A stretch of DNA of 64,000 bases from an uncultured Bacilli bacterium (GCA_949451605.1 CASTSB010000004.1:1-64000); one strand, 5' to 3'; shown: positions 1 through 10,227, counted from the first letter of the stretch. Notes: generated from the letters alone by a model not told the origin. Program-made: numbers and translations.

Positions 1-92
1 AACTAATAATAAAACAACTAAATATTTTTTCTTTTTCATATAAACACTATCCTTTATATTCTACTCTAATATTAATTTTATCAAATTATAAT

Positions 93-128
93 AAAAAAGA
101 AAAGATAAGTAATTTAAATTACTTATCT
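93..128 (-). terminator. Intrinsic terminator of the first surface-protein gene
   Basis: A long inverted repeat (AGATAAGTAATTT / AAATTACTTATCT) is followed on the minus strand by a T-rich run. It lies just past the stop codon at 134. Confidence 0.85.
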
Positions 129-133
129 CTTTA

Positions 134-1540
134 CTATGCTTTTACTTTAAATGGAGTTGTTGCAAAATCTCCATAGTAGTCCCTATATAGAGCTATTTGA
201 TTCTCATCTTTTACATAAACATTTTGTAGAGCACTACATCTAATAAACATTTCTGGGAAGTTTCCATTAGCATTAGTAGCATCGAAGAATTCTCCACTCA
301 TATCAACATTTTGTAAAGAAATATCGTCTTTAAACATATAACCAAAATCTGTTATCTTTCTAGTATCAAAATTACTTATATCAATACTTGTTAAAGATTG
401 ACAAGTACTAAATGTAGCGGAAAAAGAAGTTACATTTGACGTATCAAAATGACTAACATCTAAAACTTTAACTTTTTTACAGAATGTAAACATTTTATCC
501 ATTACTTTTAACTTTGGGGTATAAAAGCTACTAACATCTATAATCTCAGCTTCGGAACAGCCAAAGAACATCCAACCCATATCTGTCACACTTGTAGTAT
601 CAAAAGAGGAAAGATTAATTGTTTTTAATTTACTACAACCTTCAAACATGTTATGCATATTAGTGGTTCTACTTGTATAAAAGTTTGATAAATCTATTTC
701 TTTTAATGCAGTCATTGTAGAAAACATTTCATTACAAGACGTTCCAGCCTTTACTCCTCCTACTTGACCAATGTATAGTTCATATAAACCATTATTATCT
801 GTATCGTAGTAATATGCCATAATACTTCCATTTTCAGCAAATGATAAATCGTAGCTACCTACTGGTGTAACATCTAGCGGTGCTTTTGTATTTTTCATTG
901 TCTTAACAATTTCTATTTGAGATTTTTCTACTCCTTCTGGAAGGATGTTTCCACTTTTTAAATAGTTTTCAGTATCATCTAATCTTTCTCTTTCATGAGC
1001 ATTTTCATCAGCCATCGTATAACTAATATCAAAAGCTGCGGATATTGATGCATCTCCACTTGGTAAGTTTTCTGCACTAATATCATCTCGGTATTTAATA
1101 ATGACTTTTATATACTCCTTTGAATTTTTGTTTAATAAATCATATTTATTTAAATCAATTGAATCATCATATTTTATTACTACGCTTATATATTCTTTTT
1201 GAGCATCAGTTAGTCCTTCTATATTCCAAGTATCTAACATAGCATCCAAACTACCTGCGTTTGCAATTTCAATATTAAATTCATAGAATGATCCAGGTTC
1301 AGTTAGATTAATATTAAAATCCACTTTTTTACCATCAGGGGATATAGTGGCAGGAGTTGTTACTGTAACATTAGAATCCTTAGCAGTAATCTTAGAAATA
1401 GACACATCCCAATTATTTTTGGCAAATATACCTAGACCATTAATTGTTAAGTTACTAGAAATAAGAGCATATCCAACTATAATTGACGCTACTAATAAAC
1501 ACAAAAATACAAAATACTTTTTTCTTCTTTTTATTCTCAT
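134..1540 (-). CDS. Anchored BspA-like leucine-rich-repeat (DUF285) surface protein
   Basis: The 468-residue protein starts with a basic stretch and one hydrophobic segment (about residues 9-30). This is followed by a module of about 170 residues that is also present in the products at 1603-4431 and 43210-43725: an ING motif, WDV, then ADENAHERE. Next comes a short linker with NGLYELYIGQVGG. The C-terminal part holds about six repeats of 23-24 residues of the form L..IDLSNF.T..VT.M..MF..C, the signature of BspA/DUF285 leucine-rich repeats. It is probably exposed on the cell surface, anchored by the N-terminal segment; no LPXTG motif is seen. The RBS AGGTGAT lies just before the ATG. Binding partner unknown; BspA-like proteins are often adhesins. 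Confidence 0.85.
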   Translation of the reverse strand: MRIKRRKKYFVFLCLLVASIIVGYALISSNLTINGLGIFAKNNWDVSISKITAKDSNVTVTTPATISPDGKKVDFNINLTEPGSFYEFNIEIANAGSLDAMLDTWNIEGLTDAQKEYISVVIKYDDSIDLNKYDLLNKNSKEYIKVIIKYRDDISAENLPSGDASISAAFDISYTMADENAHERERLDDTENYLKSGNILPEGVEKSQIEIVKTMKNTKAPLDVTPVGSYDLSFAENGSIMAYYYDTDNNGLYELYIGQVGGVKAGTSCNEMFSTMTALKEIDLSNFYTSRTTNMHNMFEGCSKLKTINLSSFDTTSVTDMGWMFFGCSEAEIIDVSSFYTPKLKVMDKMFTFCKKVKVLDVSHFDTSNVTSFSATFSTCQSLTSIDISNFDTRKITDFGYMFKDDISLQNVDMSGEFFDATNANGNFPEMFIRCSALQNVYVKDENQIALYRDYYGDFATTPFKVKA

Positions 1541-1566
1541 CTTATCACCTATTCTTTATCATTATA
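1541..1566 (-). promoter_or_regulatory. Promoter -10 and leader of the surface-protein gene
   Basis: On the minus strand TATAAT (1561-1566) is followed by AGAATAGGTGATAAG and the start codon. The same arrangement precedes the next gene upstream (-10 at 4454-4459). This suggests the two genes were duplicated with their leaders. No clear -35 was found. Confidence 0.55.
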
Positions 1567-1577
1567 ACATTTATTAT

Positions 1578-1603
1578 TAAAAAAAAGAAGATATAAAATC
1601 TTC
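1578..1603 (-). terminator. Intrinsic terminator of the 942-residue surface protein gene
   Basis: GAAGAT-ATAAA-ATCTTC hairpin followed by a run of eight T on the minus strand, touching the stop codon of the gene at 1603. Confidence 0.8.
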
Positions 1604-4431
1604 TAATTTTGTAAAGTTATTTCAAATGGGGAATCAGTTGTTCCTTCTCCACTTACAATTTTTGTATTAGCTTTTAAGTTTATGACTGGACGAACATTAA
1701 TTTTTGAATTTGCGCTTATACTGCTTAGATATGTAGAACTATAAACATAAAAAATATTTTCACCATAGAGATTTGAATAGTATGGTGTCATAGTAAGAAA
1801 GCTATTTCCATTCCAATATAAAAAGTATTTATTGTTGGCATAGGATGCATCTGATTTACCTCCAGCTAGTCTTACTTCATCAGCTGTGATTAAGCCAATA
1901 GGATATTTTAATTTACCATTTCCAATAGTATTAGATAAACTAAATCTGTCATCTGCTCTTTCACATATAAGAAGATTATTTCTATTACTTCTACTATATG
2001 ATTTATAACTTGTTTGACTGTCAAGAGAAGTATAACCATTACCACTATATAAACTTCTATCATTACAATATATTCCATCAGATAAGTACTCAGATAAATA
2101 ATTATTAGACTTATCTTTTGCTTCTTTTAAGTTTTCTTCATACCAATTTTCTAAATTAATTAATATATTAGATTTCGCAATATTTTTATTAGCATTTGCA
2201 TATGAAGTTGGTTGGTAAGCCATTTCATTATAATACATATAATATCGTTGATTATTTTCATTATAAGTATAGCGTACTATTTTATTTAGTTTACTACATG
2301 TCCCTGTTAATGAAGTGCTTAAACAAGTATAATATGGAGTTTCACTATTCATGATTTGTTCATGCAAATCTATCCATCTACCTACAAGATAATCTTCTTC
2401 ATTAGTTGTATCTAAACTGAATAAGGTCTTTTCTTTATCATATTTAAATTTTTTAGAAAATACATAATTACTAGTACTTGATGAGGCATAAGCACTTGAA
2501 CGCTCTGTAGTTGAGTATTTTAATTCCATATCTTCTTCTTGATTATTATACATAAAGCCTAAATATGTTGGATTCATATATTTACTATTAAATGCTGATG
2601 ATAGGGGTACTTTTGGTAAAGTAGGAGATTCGCCATAATAAATCATTCTAATTGTTCCATCTCCATTTATTCGTATTATTTTCCAATAGTAATTTCCAAA
2701 TTTTACAATATTACCTTCTATCGCTCCTCTATAGTAGTAACTCGTTCCTATACCATCTGATAGCGCATACATTCCAGTAGTTTTAGAATCATATCCTACT
2801 GTTTTCTTAACAATATTATATTTTAAGATTCTATATTTTTCTGAGACAGTTGTATAAAAGTCATATTCAGTTTTCTTTTGTTCAACAAATTCAACTGAAA
2901 TTATTTTATAAAGAGATGTACATACAGTATTACTAGAATTATTACATATGTAGAAATCATTATTTTCATAATCTAGTTCTGTAAAGTCATAAATATTTTT
3001 AACATTTTTTAAATTAAAATATCCTGATTTATGATCTATAGTATAACTATCTCCAACTTTATAATAAGTTGAAGAATAAAGATTTCCGTTATTATTATAA
3101 TTAGATTTTGAAGTTGTTAAATCAACAGAAGTAGATTTGGATTCTTCTCTATCGGCATATTGAATTTGTGGGCTTATATCAGAAATATTATGTGATTCTT
3201 TCTCTTCTATAAAAAGTTTTGCCTGTTCTATATTAGAGTTTCTTGTTTCTTGACCTAAAAGACAATCACTTAAATTAGTTAACCCATTTCTTTGACACCA
3301 AGCACCACTTCTTATTGTTGCATTTTCAGCAGTTACTGCAGATTTGTTTCCAGCTACATCTTCTGTATACATCGTTATGAAGTAGTCATCATTTTCTAAA
3401 TCAGTAAATGTATAGTTTGGATAGATACTTTGTACGTATGTTTCTCCTGAATCTTTTGAGTAATAATACATATAGATTCCTGACTGTTTATCTTCGGCAT
3501 CTACTTCTACGGTGATAGAGTTACTTTCTTTTGTTAGATTAACATTTTTAATGATTGGATCTTCTCCATCTACTAGATAGCTTTCTGTTGTACATGTTGT
3601 TTTAGTATTATCATTTGTATCGGTTGCTTTTACACATAGTCTTTGTTCTGTATCTGACTCTGGGAAAGTAAAGTAAAATGAAGTGTTTTGTAACTCTTCA
3701 GGAGTTTGGTCAGGCTCACATTCATTATCTGGTGTTGTGATACAATACTTTGCCTCTTTTATTTTTGACTCATCTACTATTTTTACTAGTAGTCTTATAT
3801 CTTTACTCCACTCATCATTTCCTGAGTTATCATTTACTTTGATAAATTTAATTCTTGGTGGAGTTACATCGGCAATATGTTCTCTTTCTTTCGCATTCTC
3901 ATCTGCTTGATCAAAATTAACTTCTAAAGATAAGTTAAAGTCACTCTTAGTTGAAGGTAAATCAGATACTTCTATATCTTCTCTAAACTTAACTCTTACT
4001 TTTAAAGTATCAAAGGAGTTTTCTTTTAATATGTCATATTTATTAACTTCTACTCCATCATTATAAGTTAGAGTTGTAGAGATAAGTTTTTCTTGTTCTG
4101 TTGTAAGACCTGAAAACAAATAGTTATTTAACATAACATCAATAGTTCCATCATTTACAACATCCACATAAAAGTAATACTCATCTCCTGGGTTATTTAG
4201 AGTTACTTCAAAGTTTACTGATAACCTGTCACGACTAATTGAGGCTGGAATATCAATAACAGCTTTTTCATAATCATCTACTATATTTTCAAAGTGAAGA
4301 TCCCAAACACTTCTTTTCATAATAGAAATACCATTTATTTCCAAGTTAGTAGAAAGATATGCATAACCAATCCCTATAAACAATACTACTAATAATAAAC
4401 TAAAATATTTAAACATTTTCTTTTGACTCAT
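1603..4431 (-). CDS. Large anchored surface protein with TasA-like N-terminal module and Ig-like region
   Basis: The 942-residue product has a hydrophobic N-terminal segment (about residues 8-28). It then shows the same N-terminal module as its downstream neighbour: EINGISIMK, WDLHFENI, NPGDEYYF, ADENAKERE. A central region has two Ig-like/bacterial-repeat segments (VTPPRIKF..., DGEDPIIKN...). The C-terminal half has IRINGDGTIRMIY and ends with RPVINLKANTKI...GTTDSPFEI, a type of ending I associate with DUF6273-like secreted proteins of uncultured Bacilli. Function unknown; most likely a surface-exposed protein. It has its own promoter and terminator, so it is not in an operon with the gene after it. 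Confidence 0.7.
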   Translation of the reverse strand: MSQKKMFKYFSLLLVVLFIGIGYAYLSTNLEINGISIMKRSVWDLHFENIVDDYEKAVIDIPASISRDRLSVNFEVTLNNPGDEYYFYVDVVNDGTIDVMLNNYLFSGLTTEQEKLISTTLTYNDGVEVNKYDILKENSFDTLKVRVKFREDIEVSDLPSTKSDFNLSLEVNFDQADENAKEREHIADVTPPRIKFIKVNDNSGNDEWSKDIRLLVKIVDESKIKEAKYCITTPDNECEPDQTPEELQNTSFYFTFPESDTEQRLCVKATDTNDNTKTTCTTESYLVDGEDPIIKNVNLTKESNSITVEVDAEDKQSGIYMYYYSKDSGETYVQSIYPNYTFTDLENDDYFITMYTEDVAGNKSAVTAENATIRSGAWCQRNGLTNLSDCLLGQETRNSNIEQAKLFIEEKESHNISDISPQIQYADREESKSTSVDLTTSKSNYNNNGNLYSSTYYKVGDSYTIDHKSGYFNLKNVKNIYDFTELDYENNDFYICNNSSNTVCTSLYKIISVEFVEQKKTEYDFYTTVSEKYRILKYNIVKKTVGYDSKTTGMYALSDGIGTSYYYRGAIEGNIVKFGNYYWKIIRINGDGTIRMIYYGESPTLPKVPLSSAFNSKYMNPTYLGFMYNNQEEDMELKYSTTERSSAYASSSTSNYVFSKKFKYDKEKTLFSLDTTNEEDYLVGRWIDLHEQIMNSETPYYTCLSTSLTGTCSKLNKIVRYTYNENNQRYYMYYNEMAYQPTSYANANKNIAKSNILINLENWYEENLKEAKDKSNNYLSEYLSDGIYCNDRSLYSGNGYTSLDSQTSYKSYSRSNRNNLLICERADDRFSLSNTIGNGKLKYPIGLITADEVRLAGGKSDASYANNKYFLYWNGNSFLTMTPYYSNLYGENIFYVYSSTYLSSISANSKINVRPVINLKANTKIVSGEGTTDSPFEITLQN

Positions 4432-4459
4432 ACTATCACCTATTCTAGTTAAAATTATA
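4432..4459 (-). promoter_or_regulatory. Promoter -10 and leader of the large surface protein gene
   Basis: TATAAT (4454-4459, minus strand) lies about 20 bases before the start, followed by AGAATAGGTGATAGT. It is nearly identical to the leader at 1541-1566. Confidence 0.5.
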
Positions 4460-4491
4460 ACATTTGTATAATAAAAAAAGAAGAAGATAAT

Positions 4492-4522
4492 AAAAAGTTC
4501 ACAAAAATTTAATGTGAACTTT
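4492..4522 (-). terminator. Terminator of the addB-addA-ORF65 operon
   Basis: AAAGTTCACA / TGTGAACTTT inverted repeat followed by TTTTTATT on the minus strand, just past the stop of the 65-residue ORF. Confidence 0.8.
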
Positions 4523-4529
4523 GTAAATA

Positions 4530-4727
4530 TTAGAATACTAATCTTTTTACTTTATTAATGTCTGATTTTTCTGGAGAGTTGCTTTTTCTTAGAATAGTAT
4601 TTAAAATAAATTCTTTTTCTTTCTTTAATTTTCTAACCGATAAACCTTCTTTAAGATTTAAAGTATCTTGAATAGTATCTTTGTTAGTTATATTTACTGG
4701 GATAAAAACATTATTTTTCTTTTGCAT
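4530..4727 (-). CDS. Small hypothetical protein at the end of the addBA operon
   Basis: The 65-residue, Lys-rich protein has no visible membrane segment or known motif. It is probably real: AGAGGAAT lies at proper spacing before the ATG, it begins 23 bases after addA, and a strong terminator follows directly. Position suggests co-transcription with addA, but nothing in the sequence ties it to DNA repair. Confidence 0.55.
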   Translation of the reverse strand: MQKKNNVFIPVNITNKDTIQDTLNLKEGLSVRKLKKEKEFILNTILRKSNSPEKSDINKVKRLVF

Positions 4728-4750
4728 AAAATTCCTCTTTTCTTAGCTTA

Positions 4751-7700
4751 TTATAGTACTTTTCTATACTTTTGATCAATTATAGAATATAAATAGCACT
4801 CTACTTCTTTAGAAGTTTTTACTTTTATAAATTCTTTATAACCATTTAGTTGTTTATCATAATTTTCATCATCAATATTTTTTAATTTATAATCAATAAT
4901 AATTATTTTATCAGCTCTTTCTATTAATAAATCGATAATTCCATGAGATAAAGTATTTTCTTTCATATATGTAAATTCATATTCTTTATAAAAGCTTGAA
5001 TTAATATTTGTTTGAATTAAACCAGTATTAATAAAATGTTCTATCTTTTCCTTCATATATTTATCTAAATTATATATATTATAATTTGGATTTTTAAAAT
5101 CTATTGTTTCTAGTACTTCATGAACCTTTGTACCAAAGTTTAGAAGGTCTTTTTCATCTTTTGTGTAAAGATGTAATGTATCTTTTGAAAAATGTGATTC
5201 TTCTATTACTTTATTTTTGATATTTATTTCTTCGACTTTTAAAGATTCTATACTTGTATCCTTTTCTAATATTAATTCATCACTAGAACTTAATTGATAT
5301 TTCTTAGATGCATTTGACTGAGTTTCTACTTCAAATTCTCTAATATTTTCGTAAATACTTTTAATAATATCTAAAAACTTAGAATATTTTCTTCTTTCAA
5401 AACTTGGAACAATATCATTTACATAACTTATTTCATCCTCTATTTTTGGAGCTAGAAAAATCATTTTTTCTTTAGCTCGAGTTACTGCTACATATAAAAG
5501 CCTTATTCGTTCAGAAATTTCCTCTTTTTTTGTATTATATTTTAAAAGAGTTTTTAATATTGTATCTTTATAAAAATTATCTACTTTTGGTATTACTATT
5601 CCTAAATCATTATCAAAAATTATTTTTTCTTTTAATTCTTGAGTATTAAATTTTTCATAAAATCCTGCAAAATAACAAATTGGATATTCTAATCCTTTTG
5701 ATTTATGAATAGTCATTATTTTGCAACTATTAGAAGAAGTAGTATTTACATTAAATTTTAAATCATAGTCACCTTCAAATATTTTGTCTAAATATTCTAC
5801 AAAATCATATATAGTATTTCCTGATGAAGTAAAATTTTCAATTAAATTATAGAAATACTCTTCTCTTACTCTAAATGACTTTACATTACCAATCGTTATT
5901 AACTTTCTATCATATTCAAATGAGTCTAAAACAAATAGAAAAAATTCTTTTGGTGACATTGTGTCAATTTCTTTTACAATGTCTAATGCCTTTAAATATA
6001 ATTCTGATGTCGAAAAATTATTATTTACAAAAAACTCAAATATTTCTTCATCACTATATTTAAATAGAAAGCTACGAGCAATTGATGTAAAACTGTATTT
6101 GAATACGTCGGAAAAGTCTTTTTCCTTTATACAAATTAATAATTTAAAAAGATTTTTTATTACTAAGACATCTTGATCTTTTTTTATTGATTCTTCTTTT
6201 AATATTGATAAAGGTATACCTAAATATTCAAAGATTTTTTTATATAAATCAAAGTTTTTACTTCTATCTAGTAATATGACACAGTCGTTATAATTAATGT
6301 TTCTAAGTATTCCTTCATCTTTGTCAAATATTTGGTATTTGTTTTCTATTTTGTTTTTTATATCATTACCAATTATAAAAGCTTCAATTTCTTCTTTTGA
6401 TATATTTTTTGTTTTATCATAATCATAAGTTAATAATTCAAAATTATAATTTTGACTGGTTGCGCCTTTTTCTTCATAAGCACTATTCCCAAACTGCATT
6501 CTATGACTTGCCTTATAGTCAGCTCCTCCAATTTCATCATCCATGAATAAATCAAACAACAAATTTATATTTGAAAGGACTTCACGTCTAGATCTAAAGT
6601 TTTTTAAAAGATCTATTTTTAAGCCTTTATCGGTATCTCTGTAGAGGTCATATTTATTTTTAAAAATATAGGGGTTTGCATTTCTAAATCTATAAATAGA
6701 TTGTTTTATATCTCCAACCATGTAAACATTATTTTTTGAAATTAAATTAATAAAAGTTTCTTGAGTATCAGAAGTATCTTGGTATTCATCAACTAAGATT
6801 TCATTAAAACTTGCTTTTAATTCTTCTTTTATATCTTCATTTTCTTTAATTACTTTTATTGCTAGACGAGCAATATCATTAAAATTATAAATTTCTTTTT
6901 CTCTTTTATATTCTTCTAATTTATAATCTAGCTCTTTTAATATTTCAATGATAATTTCTATATTTTCTTTTGTTGATAATATTTCTTGTTTCATTTCCTT
7001 AGTTGATGTATAAGTACAATAAGATTTAATTTCTTTTACTAAATCAGAAATAGCAGTTTTTATACGTTTACCTTCTTCATCTGAATTTCTTGGAACAATT
7101 GGAAGCTGTTTGAAATTTAATGAGGATAATATTTCTTCATAAGAAGTTGCTTCAATTAGTTTTTTTAAAGTATCTTCTACTTTAGTAACATAATCGCCAT
7201 CAAAATAATCATCTAAATCGATCAATAATTTTTTGATATTTTTAATATTTTCAAAAATCAGATTTAGGTATAAAGTAATTTGTTCATTAATCTTTTCTTC
7301 AGTAAACCAATTTGTGATATAAGTCTCTAAAAAATCCTTTTTATCATACTTTAATTCAATCTTTTTATAAATATTTAAGATATAATTTTTTAATTCCTTA
7401 TCATCTTTCAAACAAAAGTCAGTAATTAAATTCTTAAATAATTGATTTGGATTCTCATAGTATTTATCAAATATTTTATCAATTATATTATGTTTTTCGA
7501 GGTCTATTATTACCTCATCTGTAATAGCTATATTATTAGTAATATTTAATTTGGTATGATATTTTTTTACCATTGAAAGAGAGAAAGAATCAAAAGTAGT
7601 TATATATGCTGCATCAATTAAATCTTGTTCTTCTTCTAGACCTTCTGTCTCTTTTATTTTTTTTCTAATACGTTCTTTCATTTCTTGGGCTGCAGCATTT

Positions 7701-7873
7701 GTGAATGTTAATACTAATAATTCATTAATATGAACTCCTTCTTTTAATTTTCTTAGTACTCTTTCACTTAATACAGCAGTTTTTCCAGATCCTGCACCAG
7801 CAGATACTATTATATTTTTTCCTTCTTCATTGATTGCTTGAAGTTGTTCTTCTGACCATTTCATTTTAGCCAT
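4751..7873 (-). CDS. addA: ATP-dependent helicase/nuclease subunit A
   Basis: The 1040-residue protein is the motor and nuclease subunit of the AddAB double-strand-break repair complex, the RecBCD equivalent of Firmicutes. Visible UvrD/Rep superfamily I motifs are AGAGSGKT (residues 25-32, Walker A), VDEYQDTSDTQ (Walker B/motif II), GDIKQSIYRFRNA (motif III), IMTIHKSKGLEYP (motif V) and RLLYVAVTRAKEKM (motif VI). The C-terminal RecB-type nuclease shows a His in FGTKVHEVLE, then IIDLLIERADK and IIDYKLKN. It is shorter than Bacillus AddA (about 1230) but has all key motifs. Its start overlaps the end of addB by 8 bases, indicating translational coupling. Confidence 0.95.
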   Translation of the reverse strand: MAKMKWSEEQLQAINEEGKNIIVSAGAGSGKTAVLSERVLRKLKEGVHINELLVLTFTNAAAQEMKERIRKKIKETEGLEEEQDLIDAAYITTFDSFSLSMVKKYHTKLNITNNIAITDEVIIDLEKHNIIDKIFDKYYENPNQLFKNLITDFCLKDDKELKNYILNIYKKIELKYDKKDFLETYITNWFTEEKINEQITLYLNLIFENIKNIKKLLIDLDDYFDGDYVTKVEDTLKKLIEATSYEEILSSLNFKQLPIVPRNSDEEGKRIKTAISDLVKEIKSYCTYTSTKEMKQEILSTKENIEIIIEILKELDYKLEEYKREKEIYNFNDIARLAIKVIKENEDIKEELKASFNEILVDEYQDTSDTQETFINLISKNNVYMVGDIKQSIYRFRNANPYIFKNKYDLYRDTDKGLKIDLLKNFRSRREVLSNINLLFDLFMDDEIGGADYKASHRMQFGNSAYEEKGATSQNYNFELLTYDYDKTKNISKEEIEAFIIGNDIKNKIENKYQIFDKDEGILRNINYNDCVILLDRSKNFDLYKKIFEYLGIPLSILKEESIKKDQDVLVIKNLFKLLICIKEKDFSDVFKYSFTSIARSFLFKYSDEEIFEFFVNNNFSTSELYLKALDIVKEIDTMSPKEFFLFVLDSFEYDRKLITIGNVKSFRVREEYFYNLIENFTSSGNTIYDFVEYLDKIFEGDYDLKFNVNTTSSNSCKIMTIHKSKGLEYPICYFAGFYEKFNTQELKEKIIFDNDLGIVIPKVDNFYKDTILKTLLKYNTKKEEISERIRLLYVAVTRAKEKMIFLAPKIEDEISYVNDIVPSFERRKYSKFLDIIKSIYENIREFEVETQSNASKKYQLSSSDELILEKDTSIESLKVEEINIKNKVIEESHFSKDTLHLYTKDEKDLLNFGTKVHEVLETIDFKNPNYNIYNLDKYMKEKIEHFINTGLIQTNINSSFYKEYEFTYMKENTLSHGIIDLLIERADKIIIIDYKLKNIDDENYDKQLNGYKEFIKVKTSKEVECYLYSIIDQKYRKVL

Positions 7874-10178
7874 CTATATCACCACCTAAGAAACTTAAGT
7901 CTTCTTGTTTTTCTAAATATTTAATGTCTTTATCTTTTACAAAACACAAATCTTTGAATTCACAAAACTCACAAGAAACATTAGTTCCGTTATAATACTT
8001 AGGATTTATGTCAAATTTAGCTTCTAAAATTTTATCTGTTGTTTCATTAATATAATTTTCTGTATATTTTACCATATTATCTACAACAGTGTCTGATATA
8101 ACTTTTGCCCCTCTTGTGAATCCTTTTTCTTCACTATATGCCATACTTTTAACAACTTCACTTTTTTCATATGTTGAATCAAATCTTGATAACCTAGAAG
8201 TATCTTCTGTTGAATATCCTTGAAGCTTTAATCTATCTTTAGTTACTTTTAAATACTCCTCTTCATTAACACAAGTTGGATAGTTAAATAAAATATTTTG
8301 ATAATAAATTCCTGTGAAATGAGAATCTTGAAAAAGACTTGAATGTTTTATTAAATATAAGTAAATAGGAAGCTGCATGTTTAGACCATATTTCATAGGT
8401 TCAATATTTGTGTCAACTGTTCCTGTCTTATAATCAATAACTGAAAAATAGTTTTCAAAATACATTATTTTATCGACAAATCCTTTAAATATAATTGGTA
8501 CTTTTTTATTTAGTGGAATTTCTATTTTCTTTTCTAAATAACTATTATCATAGCCAGTAAGTAGCTTTTGTCTTTTTAATTTCTCAATTAAATCAATAAG
8601 CTCTTTTTTTATCTTTATTAATAACATTCTTTCTTTAAAAGTTAGTTCTTTATTTTCTAAGTATTTATTAAATTCATTTTCAAAATCAAAATTTGTTTTT
8701 TCGTATAGTGATAAAATTCTGTGATAAAGATTACCAATAAAATTAGGAAATTTTTCTTCATAATTAGATAATTTTAAAACATTTTTAATATAATATTTAA
8801 ATCCGCATTTACTGTAGTCATCCATCGAAGAGTATGAGATATTTAAAGGATATTTAATATTATTTAAATATAAGTTACTATCAATATAAGTAAAGTCATT
8901 AGAATAATTTCTATATGGTATTTGATAATTACTATTAAGAGTATTTAGGCTGGTATCAAATTCTTTATATTTGTAAAACTGATCTAGCTTTTCTCCAAGT
9001 CTAAGTTCATTATATAAATTTGAACTATTAAATGAATCTTCCTTTGGCTTTATTATATTTAAACCTAAATCCTTAATAAGAGATGAAGGATAAAAGCTAC
9101 TAAAAGGACTAGACTTTTTATATGATATATGAAGATTTTTTATATTAGAAAGTATTTCAATAAGAATTTTTTTATTTCTTGTGTTTTTTTCTTTAGTTGT
9201 GTACATATTTACTTCATTTTTCATAGAATCAGTAATATAGGCGATATCTTTTTCCATTTTTGGTAAAATATCTTGATTAAATCCTAATACAAAGATATGC
9301 TCATCTTCTTTTATACTACATTTATAAATATCTTTTATATTTACTGCATTTTCAATTTTTTTTGCTTTTAGAGATGTACTTTTTAATTTATCAATTAAAA
9401 GAGTTTCATAGGATTTTTTAGTGTTATCTATATCAGATAAATCATTTAATATATTTACTAATTTTCTAGTAATATTATTAGATGAAGACAAGTCAATTTC
9501 TTTTGTTTTTAAAAAGTCATTGACTATTTTACTTGAATATATGGAACTTCCAATATCTAAATTAATAGGGAGATTATAATATTCAAATAATTTGTATGTT
9601 GTATATAAATAATCACTTGAAACGTTATATAAAAAGATTTTATTTATATCAGTACCATTATTCAATAAATCAATTATTTTTAAACATACATCATTGACTT
9701 CATCTTCTAAAGTTTCACATTCTACTACTGAACAATTTAGAGTACTTTCTTTTGGAGTAACTTTAAAACTTAAAGCTTCTTCTTCATATTTATCTAAATT
9801 ATAATAGTTTTTAACTACAATTTTTTTTCCTTTAAGGTATTCCTTAAAAGCATCATTTAAAGTTATTAGATTATTATCTAAAAGTTCTTGCTTTAAATTT
9901 CTTAAAAATTTTAGCTTTTCATTTTCATATTCATTTTTAATATCTATAGGATATAAACTTTTAATATAAACTTTTGCAACATCTAAATTAAAATTATATT
10001 TTTCTAAAAGATAGAATAAAGTCTTTTCATCATATGAAAAAAAATAATTATTACAGAACTCTTCTTTTGTCATAAATTTTATATTATGAAGATTATTTTC
10101 TTTTTCTAAATCATTTAATATATTTATTTTTTCTTCATTGGGACAAATTAATAAAATATTATCTAAGTCTTTTTCCAT
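7866..10178 (-). CDS. addB: AddB subunit, strongly shortened
   Basis: This is the partner of AddA in the AddAB helicase-nuclease. At 770 residues it is far shorter than Bacillus AddB (about 1160). The C-terminal nuclease is intact: GFVDKIMYF followed by SVIDYKTGTVD. Four cysteines that could hold the iron-sulfur cluster are present, one in YSKCGFKYY and three in CEFCEFKDLCF. The N-terminal region lacks a recognisable Walker A loop; it opens directly with LLICPNEEKINIL. The helicase-like half is therefore reduced, while the nuclease role is probably kept. Start chosen at the ATG preceded by GGTGATTAAAG. Confidence 0.88.
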   Translation of the reverse strand: MEKDLDNILLICPNEEKINILNDLEKENNLHNIKFMTKEEFCNNYFFSYDEKTLFYLLEKYNFNLDVAKVYIKSLYPIDIKNEYENEKLKFLRNLKQELLDNNLITLNDAFKEYLKGKKIVVKNYYNLDKYEEEALSFKVTPKESTLNCSVVECETLEDEVNDVCLKIIDLLNNGTDINKIFLYNVSSDYLYTTYKLFEYYNLPINLDIGSSIYSSKIVNDFLKTKEIDLSSSNNITRKLVNILNDLSDIDNTKKSYETLLIDKLKSTSLKAKKIENAVNIKDIYKCSIKEDEHIFVLGFNQDILPKMEKDIAYITDSMKNEVNMYTTKEKNTRNKKILIEILSNIKNLHISYKKSSPFSSFYPSSLIKDLGLNIIKPKEDSFNSSNLYNELRLGEKLDQFYKYKEFDTSLNTLNSNYQIPYRNYSNDFTYIDSNLYLNNIKYPLNISYSSMDDYSKCGFKYYIKNVLKLSNYEEKFPNFIGNLYHRILSLYEKTNFDFENEFNKYLENKELTFKERMLLIKIKKELIDLIEKLKRQKLLTGYDNSYLEKKIEIPLNKKVPIIFKGFVDKIMYFENYFSVIDYKTGTVDTNIEPMKYGLNMQLPIYLYLIKHSSLFQDSHFTGIYYQNILFNYPTCVNEEEYLKVTKDRLKLQGYSTEDTSRLSRFDSTYEKSEVVKSMAYSEEKGFTRGAKVISDTVVDNMVKYTENYINETTDKILEAKFDINPKYYNGTNVSCEFCEFKDLCFVKDKDIKYLEKQEDLSFLGGDIDG

Positions 10179-10195
10179 CTTTAATCACCAAATTT

Positions 10196-10224
10196 ATTAT
10201 ATAAGTAAATGCATTTTTTCACAA
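10196..10224 (-). promoter_or_regulatory. Promoter of addBA
   Basis: Minus strand TTGTGA (10219-10224), 17 bases, TATAAT (10196-10201). It sits between the terminator of the previous operon and the addB start. Confidence 0.7.
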
Positions 10225-10227
10225 GTA

